Assembly (NCBI RefSeq): GCF_013391085.1
Contig: NZ_CP058334.1
Coordinates: 682,001 to 746,000, forward strand
Reading direction: 5' to 3'
Length of the DNA stretch: 64,000 bases
Source: Natronomonas halophila
GTDB taxonomy: Archaea; Halobacteriota; Halobacteria; Halobacteriales; Haloarculaceae
Shown here: positions 58,497 through 64,000 of the stretch, in pieces
Layout of the letters: each line of letters starts with the position of its first letter
Position numbering within the stretch: the first letter of the stretch is position 1
Program-made: the position numbers and the translations under genes
The notes under the pieces: model-generated
Databases searched by the model: none
What the model saw: the letters and a program-made list of their open reading frames with translations, nothing else
Told to the model about the DNA's origin: nothing

Positions 58497-58820
58497 ATGG
58501 AGGTTCTTGCCGACGTGAACGTCCCTGAGGAGTACGTATCCGCACTTCGTGGTGACGGTCACGAAGTCGTCTACAGTCGAGAAGTATCCGAGCTCGGCCC
58601 TGAAGCGACCGACGAGCGCCTCGTTCGATACGCCGAAACAGAAGGACACGCACTCCTTTCGACCGACGTTTCCGACTTCGCCGATCAGGATGCGGACGTT
58701 CCGATTCTGGTCGCGCCACAGGACATGGCTGGTGGCGAAGTCCGTGCCGCCGTCGCTCGTTTAGAAACACTCCCGCTGGACCCCAGCAAGACGGACCCGA
58801 TCTGGTTAACCGCGCTATGA
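58497..58820 (+). CDS. DUF5615 PIN-like toxin
   Basis: A 107-residue PIN-like protein: VLADVNVPEEYVSALRGDGHEVVYSREV (Asp5 as first acidic residue), then EGHALLSTDVSDFADQDADVPILVAP (Asp in STDVSDF as catalytic acidic pair). Probably an RNase partner of the DUF433 antitoxin. It begins six bases after the antitoxin gene, so both are co-translated. Second toxin-antitoxin pair of the window, after HTH/MazF at 3.2-3.9 kb. Confidence 0.85.
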   Translation: MEVLADVNVPEEYVSALRGDGHEVVYSREVSELGPEATDERLVRYAETEGHALLSTDVSDFADQDADVPILVAPQDMAGGEVRAAVARLETLPLDPSKTDPIWLTAL

Positions 58821-58830
58821 ATAGGTCCAT

Positions 58831-59868
58831 TCAAACATACGACGCCACGCCCAGCGCGTCGACCAGCGCGACGCCCGCCAGCAGCGCGCCGACGAGATAG
58901 CCCGCAATCGCACCGCCGTTGAGCAACGGGAGTCCGGCGTGGGCCCGTCCTTTCATCACCATCCACATGAGCGCCAGCAGACCGACCAAGGTGCCGACCA
59001 TCGCGCCGAGCGCCGGCAGCGTGATAGCGATACCCGGAACGTCCAGTAGCGCGGCTCCGCCGGGGCGGAAGAAGGCCGCCGACGCGACGAGAATCGTCGG
59101 GATGACCGCGTCACCGAGGCCGATGAAGAAGGCATCGCGGGCGAAGGGGTCTTCGGGGGGTTCCTCGCCATCAGGTTCCTCCTCGGCTGCTTCGCCGGCC
59201 TCCGTTTCTTCCGGCTTCGATGCTGATTCCTCGTCGGTGTCTTCCCCCTCGGTAATCGTCTCGGGGCCTTCCTCCTCGAGGAACGAGTAGGACAGCGTCA
59301 GCGGAATCACGAGGACGACGGGCAGGCGGAGTTCCATGACACCCGAAGCCAGCGTGAGCATGTGTTCGGTGCCGTACACCGAGATAGCGTCGTAAACCGC
59401 CAGAACGACCAGCAGGAGGATAGCCGGCAGGAGGCCGAAACTGATGCCGAACAGCCCTGCGGCGCCCGCGCCCATGACGATGCCCGCGGCGTCGATGACG
59501 TACCACTCCGGATAGACCAGCAGGCCGGCCCCGAGCGCCAGCGCCGCGAGGACGGCAAGGACGTTCAGGCCCGCGACGGTGAGGACCGAGGGGACGACCA
59601 CCGAGAAGACGTAAAACGAGAGGGAGACCGACGCGAAGACGATGAGCCCCTGAATCAGGCGGTCGACGTCGAGTTTGATGGCCGCGAGCATGAACAGCGT
59701 CGCGACGAGAATCGCGCCGACGTACAGCAAGCTGTTGGTCGGGTCGCTGGGGTCCTCGACGGTCTGATAACCGGCGTCCATGAAGGGCTGGACCAACGCG
59801 AGCGAACCGAGCTGGACGAGCAGGAAGATACCGACAGTGGCGGCAACGGCGGCGTAAGCCCGCTTCAT
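58831..59868 (-). CDS. Presenilin-family intramembrane aspartyl protease (PSH type)
   Basis: A 345-residue polytopic protein with nine predicted helices. The two catalytic aspartates are Asp160 in AVYDAISV and Asp253 in IGLGDAVIP, and PAL (285-287) occurs in TLPALGAM. A long acidic loop (about 198-241; SFLEEEGPETITEGEDTDEE) lies between helices 6 and 7, where the exosite loop of presenilin is. Cleaves membrane-protein stubs. Substrate unknown. Convergent with the DUF5615 toxin. Confidence 0.92.
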   Translation of the reverse strand: MKRAYAAVAATVGIFLLVQLGSLALVQPFMDAGYQTVEDPSDPTNSLLYVGAILVATLFMLAAIKLDVDRLIQGLIVFASVSLSFYVFSVVVPSVLTVAGLNVLAVLAALALGAGLLVYPEWYVIDAAGIVMGAGAAGLFGISFGLLPAILLLVVLAVYDAISVYGTEHMLTLASGVMELRLPVVLVIPLTLSYSFLEEEGPETITEGEDTDEESASKPEETEAGEAAEEEPDGEEPPEDPFARDAFFIGLGDAVIPTILVASAAFFRPGGAALLDVPGIAITLPALGAMVGTLVGLLALMWMVMKGRAHAGLPLLNGGAIAGYLVGALLAGVALVDALGVASYV

Positions 59869-59945
59869 ACCCTACACTCCGGCGGCCGGCGTTTGGGCGT
59901 TGCGGTTAGGCGTCACGAACCGCGAGAACAGAGGACGAAACGGTG

Positions 59946-60173
59946 CTACCTGACGTAGAGTTTCTTGCCGAGGAGGTTGGGTAGCGACACCGAGTCCCGC
60001 GGCGAGACGGCGACGTACGGACGCTCGACGGGGCCGAATACGTCGACGACGCGGCCGATATCGTCGAGGTTCTGGTCGACGACGGGCGCGCCGAGGCCGG
60101 GATGGTCGTCGTCCGAACACCAGACGACGGCCAGTCCCTGTGCGGTTCGGACGACTTCGCCGATGCGTTTCAT
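59946..60173 (-). CDS. gar1: H/ACA RNA-protein complex component Gar1
   Basis: A 75-residue Gar1: [60 protein letters not shown], the archaeal form of the six-stranded barrel, with no glycine/arginine-rich tails. It binds Cbf5 in pseudouridylating H/ACA particles. Its ATG overlaps the srp19 stop by ATGA (60170-60173), so srp19 and gar1 are coupled. Confidence 0.92.
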   Translation of the reverse strand: MKRIGEVVRTAQGLAVVWCSDDDHPGLGAPVVDQNLDDIGRVVDVFGPVERPYVAVSPRDSVSLPNLLGKKLYVR

Positions 60174-60448
60174 TCCCGGAGGGCGGAGACGTAGGCGGCG
60201 ACGGCTCCGAGGAGGTCGGATTTGCTCGCGTCCTCCGCGCCCTTGACGACGACGCGGCCGCGGGGTTCGTACTCCTTGGGGTAGGTCTTGTCGCGTTCGA
60301 TGACCGCGTCGTAGCCGACCTGCTGGACGGCGCTGGCGATTTCGTCGACGGTGGGTTCGGGGACGGCGAGGTCCTCAGAGACGCGTCGCCCCTCGTTTCG
60401 GGAGCAGTTCGCGTCGAGATAGGCGGGCCAGATGACGTTCTCGACCAT
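60170..60448 (-). CDS. srp19: Signal recognition particle protein SRP19
   Basis: A 92-residue SRP19: [66 protein letters not shown] (about 4-70) with the GRRVS and [11 protein letters not shown] motifs that bind SRP RNA helix 6. It assembles 7S RNA with SRP54 for co-translational membrane targeting. Upstream of gar1 in the same operon. The C-terminus is short. Confidence 0.93.
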   Translation of the reverse strand: MVENVIWPAYLDANCSRNEGRRVSEDLAVPEPTVDEIASAVQQVGYDAVIERDKTYPKEYEPRGRVVVKGAEDASKSDLLGAVAAYVSALRE

Positions 60449-60525
60449 ACCCGAGGGTGAGCGTCGGCGTCGTAAAAAGAGGGCGGTTGGCGGGCGAAAC
60501 GGTGTGTTGGTGGTTGGCGGGCGAG

Positions 60526-61593
60526 CTATCGACGGCGGGCGAGGAAGGACGCACCGAGCAGTGCGCCAATAGCGACGGCGACGCCGAAGCCGGCGCCGTC
60601 ACCCTCGGAGTCGGTTTCCGTTGCGGTGGCGGTTTCGGACCCAGTCGCCGTTTCGGTCTCGGTCCCCTCGGCGAAGGCCTCGGGGTGGAACGCCTCGGCC
60701 ATCACGCGGAGCGGTTCGACGACGCGTGGAGCGGCCTGACTGACGAGGTCGGCGTCGACCCGGAGCACCTGGTCGTTCTGGACCGCGGTCGTGGTCTGGA
60801 AGGGCTCTCTGCTCGTGTTGATGGCACCAGTGTCGTCCGTCGAGACGATCCAATCGGGGTTCTGCTCGACGATGGTCTCGTCGGATATCTGCTGGAAACT
60901 GGTGATGCCCGCCTCGGCGGCAAGGTTGGTTCCGCCTGCGGTCTCGACCATGTCTCCGATGAACGTCCCCTCCCCGGCGACGGTGCCGTAGAAGTAGTAG
61001 AGAACGCGGGGGCTGTCCTCGCCCGAGACGGCCTCGCGGATGGATTCGACCTCATTGCGGGTCTCGTCAGCGGTCCGAGCGCCCGCTTCGCAGTTGCCGA
61101 CGAAGTGGCCGTAGAGTTCGGTCTTGGCGTAGATGGCCTCGAACGAGGATTCGAACGGCGCGCGGTAGACCGTCTGGTTCGCATCCCGGAGTTGCTGGAT
61201 GGTCGCGTTCTGGACGTAGTTCGGCGCGACGACGAGGTCGGCGTCGAGTTCGACGACCGTCTCGACGTTGACGCTTCCGTCGTCGTTCAGCACGGCGGTT
61301 CGGTTCCGACTGCCGTTGAGATACTCGGTGTAGGAACGGACCGGCATCCCGACGACGCGGTCGGAGGCGTTGACCTCCCAGAAGGTCTGTGCGGAGGCCG
61401 CATCGAGTGCGACCACGGTTTCGGCCGGTTCATCGAGCGTGACGCCGGTTCCCGTATCGTCGGTGACGGTCAGTGGGAATTCACAGTCCGCGGTGTCACC
61501 GCCATGGCTCGCGGCCGCGGGCGCGGCGGCGAAGCCGACGAGGGAAACGACGAGGAGCGCTGACAACGCCAGCGCGCGGTACGTTGCTGTCAT
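60526..61593 (-). CDS. btuF: ABC substrate-binding protein, cobalamin type, with PGF-CTERM-like anchor
   Basis: A 355-residue secreted protein. Sec-type signal (residues 1-29: [25 protein letters not shown]...), a BtuF/FecB-type body ([78 protein letters not shown]), a Thr/Glu-rich linker ([18 protein letters not shown]) and a C-terminal helix [22 protein letters not shown], the archaeosortase-type (PGF-CTERM) sorting signal with G-F-G. Divergent from btuC. Ligand (cobalamin, cobamide or siderophore) is inferred from context. Confidence 0.85.
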   Translation of the reverse strand: MTATYRALALSALLVVSLVGFAAAPAAASHGGDTADCEFPLTVTDDTGTGVTLDEPAETVVALDAASAQTFWEVNASDRVVGMPVRSYTEYLNGSRNRTAVLNDDGSVNVETVVELDADLVVAPNYVQNATIQQLRDANQTVYRAPFESSFEAIYAKTELYGHFVGNCEAGARTADETRNEVESIREAVSGEDSPRVLYYFYGTVAGEGTFIGDMVETAGGTNLAAEAGITSFQQISDETIVEQNPDWIVSTDDTGAINTSREPFQTTTAVQNDQVLRVDADLVSQAAPRVVEPLRVMAEAFHPEAFAEGTETETATGSETATATETDSEGDGAGFGVAVAIGALLGASFLARRR

Positions 61594-61604
61594 CGTTGGA
61601 GGCA

Positions 61605-61648
61605 ACAAACGAACGCAATAAGTATTTGGCTAAAGCAACTACGTTTGT
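61605..61648. promoter_or_regulatory. Inverted repeat in the divergent btuF / btuC promoter
   Basis: ACAAACG (61605-61611) and CGTTTGT (61642-61648) face each other across the 57-base gap between the two start codons (61593 and 61651). Each arm is within 11 and 2 bases of one start codon. A single regulator could repress both. The sequence differs from the TTTAGG iron boxes. Confidence 0.45.
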
Positions 61649-61650
61649 AC

Positions 61651-62697
61651 ATGGTTCTCCGCCGGACGCTCGCGTGGTCTGCCGGCCTGACGGCGCTTCT
61701 GGGCTGTGTCGTCGTCACCAGCGCCACCATCGGGTCCGCGGATATCGGCCCACAGGCGGCGCTTCTCGCCGCGCTCAACGGCCTCGCCGTCCCGGTCCCG
61801 ACCCTCGACGGCATCGCGTGGGTCCGTCCGTTCGCCTTCGACCTCCCGGAGACGACCGAATACATCGTCCGTGGGCTTCGACTGCCGCGCATCGTGCTGG
61901 GCGCCATCGTGGGGTTCGCCCTCGCGCTCGCGGGGACGGTCATGCAGGGGTTCTTCCGAAACCCGATGGCCGACCCCTCGATTATCGGCGTCTCGACGGG
62001 CGCTGCCGTCGGCGCCGTCGCCTTCATCGTCCTGCCCGTCTCGGTGTCCTACGGCCTGCCCGCCTTCGCATTCGTGAGCGCGCTCGTCGCCGCCTTCGGC
62101 GTCTACCTCATCGCCAGCGAGGACGGCCGCACGCCGGTCGCAACGCTCCTTTTGGCCGGTGTCGCCGTCCAGACGTTTCTCGGCGCGGTCATCTCGTATA
62201 TGCTCCTGTATGCCGGCGACAGCCTCGAAACCGCGGTCTACTGGCTGATGGGCCACCTCCAGCACAGCACGTGGGGGCGGGTCCGCATCGCCGCACCCGT
62301 CGTCGCCGTCCTGTTTCTCGTTTTGCTGGCCTACGCGCGGGACCTGAACGTCCTCCTGCTCGGCGAGGAGGACGCCCACACGCTCGGCATCAACGTCGAA
62401 CGGACCAAGCGGATTCTGCTTGCGGGGTCGACGACGGTCACCGCCGCCGCCGTCGCCGTCTCCGGCGTCATCGGCTTCGTCGGCCTCATCGTTCCCCACA
62501 TGATGCGGCTGCTGGTCGGCCCCGACCACCGCATCCTCATTCCGACGAGCGCGCTGGCAGGCGCGGTCTTCCTCGTCGTGACCGACACCATCGCCCGCAT
62601 GGGCCCCGGCGAGATGCCGGTCGGCATCGTCACGGCGGCGCTGGGTGCGCCCTTCTTCCTGTATCTCCTCCGACAGCGGGAGGTGCATTCGCTGTGA
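61651..62697 (+). CDS. btuC: ABC transporter permease, FecCD/BtuC family
   Basis: A 348-residue permease with about ten helices. Family segments: [44 protein letters not shown] (about 76-119; the LxRxxxAxxxGxxLAxxGxxxQxxxxNPLxxPxxLG signature) and [24 protein letters not shown] (about 272-295). It forms the channel for corrinoid or siderophore. The ATG at 61651 is better than the TTG at 61645. Its stop overlaps the btuD start. Confidence 0.9.
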   Translation: MVLRRTLAWSAGLTALLGCVVVTSATIGSADIGPQAALLAALNGLAVPVPTLDGIAWVRPFAFDLPETTEYIVRGLRLPRIVLGAIVGFALALAGTVMQGFFRNPMADPSIIGVSTGAAVGAVAFIVLPVSVSYGLPAFAFVSALVAAFGVYLIASEDGRTPVATLLLAGVAVQTFLGAVISYMLLYAGDSLETAVYWLMGHLQHSTWGRVRIAAPVVAVLFLVLLAYARDLNVLLLGEEDAHTLGINVERTKRILLAGSTTVTAAAVAVSGVIGFVGLIVPHMMRLLVGPDHRILIPTSALAGAVFLVVTDTIARMGPGEMPVGIVTAALGAPFFLYLLRQREVHSL

Positions 62698-63875
62698 TTT
62701 CCCTCGACGGTGTCGGCATCTCCTTCGGGGCGACCACGGTCCTCGACGGCGTCTCGCTGGAGGTCCCCGAGGGGCAGTTCCTCGCGCTGGTCGGCCCGAA
62801 CGGCGCCGGCAAGACGACGCTGCTGCGGACGATAAACGGCCTGCTCACGCCGGACCGCGGCCGCGTCACCGTCGACGGCGAGGACGTAACGAACCTGTCG
62901 ACCAAGGAGGTCGGTCGACGGGTCGCGACGGTGCCACAGGAAACCTCGGTCGCCTTCGAGTTCGACGTCGAGGACGTGGTGTCGATGGGCCGGACGCCGC
63001 ATCGCTCCCGCTTTACGCCGGCCGATACCGCCGACCGCGAGGCCGTCGAGGCAGCCCTAGAGCGAACCGATACGACCCGATTTGCCGACCGGTCGGTCGA
63101 CGACCTGAGCGGCGGCGAACGGCAGCGCGTCCTGCTTGCGCGGGCGCTAGCCCAGGAGACGCCCGTCCTCCTGCTTGACGAACCGACCGCTAGCCTCGAC
63201 ATCAACCATCAGGTCCGAACGCTCTCGCTGGCCCGTGAGTTGGTCGACGAAGGGAAGACAGTCGTCGCAGCCATCCACGACCTGGAGTTAGCAGCGCGGT
63301 TCTGTGACGCGATGGCCCTTTTAGCCGACGGGGAAATCGTCGCCGTCGGGCCGCCGGAGGAGGTTCTCAGCGCCGAACGCCTCGAAACCGCCTTCGGCGT
63401 CCGGACGGCGGTGGCGACGAACCCGGTGACCGGGACGCGGTCGGTGACGCCGCTGTCGGACGCCCCACCCGGTGACCGCCGGGTCCACGTCATCGGCGGC
63501 GGGGAACGGACCGCCCGCGTCGTCGGCCGCCTCGTCGATAGCGGCATCGACGTGACCGTCGGCATCCTCCCGGAGGGAGACGCTGCCGTGGCGACCGCAC
63601 GAAGCGTGGCAAGCGACGTGGTTACGGCGCCGCCGTTCGAATCGGTTCCGAAGGACCGGACGGATGCCACGAGAGACCTCGTGAGCGCGGCCGACGTGAC
63701 CGTCCTCGCGGCGCCCGTCGACGGCGCGAACGCGACGGTGGCGCGGGTTGCCGACCCGCTCGTCGCGCTTCCCGGGACCGACCCGCCGGAACACGCGCGG
63801 ATGGTCGACGAACGGGACCTGATGACGTCGGTTCGCGACCCGCCGAAATCCCGCTCGTCGCGGACACAGCAGTGA
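62694..63875 (+). CDS. btuD: ABC transporter ATPase BtuD with extra C-terminal domain
   Basis: A 393-residue protein starting with GTG overlapping the btuC TGA (GTGA). Residues 1-245: ATPase with Walker [10 protein letters not shown] (34-42), signature DLSGGERQR (137-145), Walker [13 protein letters not shown] (158-169) and His195. Residues 260-393: an additional alpha/beta region ([54 protein letters not shown]), seen in haloarchaeal vitamin-B12 ATPases and of unknown role. It powers the btuCF system. The frame open back to 61473 is not coding. Confidence 0.9.
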   Translation: MISLDGVGISFGATTVLDGVSLEVPEGQFLALVGPNGAGKTTLLRTINGLLTPDRGRVTVDGEDVTNLSTKEVGRRVATVPQETSVAFEFDVEDVVSMGRTPHRSRFTPADTADREAVEAALERTDTTRFADRSVDDLSGGERQRVLLARALAQETPVLLLDEPTASLDINHQVRTLSLARELVDEGKTVVAAIHDLELAARFCDAMALLADGEIVAVGPPEEVLSAERLETAFGVRTAVATNPVTGTRSVTPLSDAPPGDRRVHVIGGGERTARVVGRLVDSGIDVTVGILPEGDAAVATARSVASDVVTAPPFESVPKDRTDATRDLVSAADVTVLAAPVDGANATVARVADPLVALPGTDPPEHARMVDERDLMTSVRDPPKSRSSRTQQ

Positions 63876-63970
63876 GGTCCCCGTCGTGAGAGAACGGCGT
63901 AGCAATACCTTCCGGAGCACCAATAATGTTATGTGGTACCAGTGCACACACAAGGTCGGAGGGAGTTCGA

Positions 63971-64000
63971 ATGGCCACCAGCCCGGAATGGACCCATCCA
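63971..64000 (+). CDS. Start of a gene cut by the window end
   Basis: ATG at 63971 reads MATSPEWTHP and stays open to the last base. GGAGGG (63958-63963) is a Shine-Dalgarno sequence 7 bases before it. Only ten codons are visible, so the product is not known. The upstream stretch TGGTACCAGTGCACACACAAGG (63933-63954) is similar to the 12,216-12,250 region. Confidence 0.4.
   Translation, partial: MATSPEWTHP

Noticed and set aside
60457-61563. 368-codon plus-strand frame over btuF
   Set aside because: Antisense shadow of the binding-protein gene; no motif.
61473-62693. Long N-terminal extension of the BtuD frame (407 codons)
   Set aside because: It overlaps btuC in another frame and is Arg/Pro-rich; BtuD starts at GTG 62694, where the ABC fold begins.
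1-64000. CRISPR arrays, rRNA and intact tRNA genes
   Set aside because: No regularly spaced identical repeats, rRNA-like blocks or complete cloverleafs were seen by reading. A covariance search would be needed to exclude small RNAs.

Overview
This 64 kb window is a piece of the chromosome of a haloarchaeon (class Halobacteria). The evidence is a GC-rich sequence whose predicted proteins are strongly acidic (Asp/Glu-rich), archaeal informational genes (SRP19, Gar1, FEN-1, deoxyhypusine synthase, a YchF-type GTPase), two-gene glycine dehydrogenase, a DpsA ferritin, Tat-type lipoprotein signals, a HalOD1 protein, many zinc-ribbon micro-proteins, and TATA-like boxes 25-30 nt before start codons, as expected for leaderless transcripts. 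The genus cannot be fixed from the sequence alone. No rRNA, tRNA, CRISPR array or transposase gene was recognised.

Layout. 0-13 kb: acyl-CoA dehydrogenase tail, corrinoid adenosyltransferase, geranylgeranyl-reductase-type flavoprotein, an HTH/MazF toxin-antitoxin pair with a palindromic operator, an FNT channel, a run of small membrane proteins, a DtxR/FeoA regulator, hisD, then a ~1.1 kb AT-richer island with a membrane protein and a stand-alone HalOD1 protein. 13-20 kb: enoyl-CoA hydratase, thiolase, DpsA, and a compact iron-response locus (amphi-Trp protein, two micro-proteins, DtxR regulator, Tat lipoprotein binding protein, FAD oxidoreductase) with four TTTAGG-type palindromes at its promoters. 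20-32 kb: glycine cleavage P-protein genes, a TIGR00300 ornithine cyclodeaminase, a SRAP DNA-crosslink sensor, MmgE/PrpD, a lipid kinase, a REC-PAS-PAS signalling protein and an FAH hydrolase. 32-47 kb: stress protein, YchF GTPase with a hairpin element at its stop codon, cytochrome P450, CNNM transporter, spermidine-synthase-like membrane fusion, fasciclin, NhaC antiporter, a low-GC gene between 15-bp direct repeats, a purine/uracil permease and a phosphoribosyltransferase. 47-64 kb: glycosyltransferase, deoxyhypusine synthase, fumC, BolA, ThiI, FEN-1, DUF3054 and MFS membrane proteins, an ornithine cyclodeaminase/mu-crystallin protein, a DUF433/DUF5615 toxin-antitoxin pair, a presenilin-like protease, srp19-gar1, and the divergent btuF / btuCD cobalamin (or related corrinoid/iron) uptake genes.

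Themes. Metal and corrinoid handling recurs: two DtxR-family regulators, DpsA, an iron-type binding protein under palindromic operators, a corrinoid adenosyltransferase at one end and btuFCD at the other. Hairpin-rich, low-complexity islands occur in at least four intergenic gaps, and one similar stretch lies in frame inside gcvPB. The strongest leads for new biology are the iron-response locus with its micro-proteins and possible upstream ORF, the repeat-bounded uracil-glycosylase-like cassette, and the hairpin elements.
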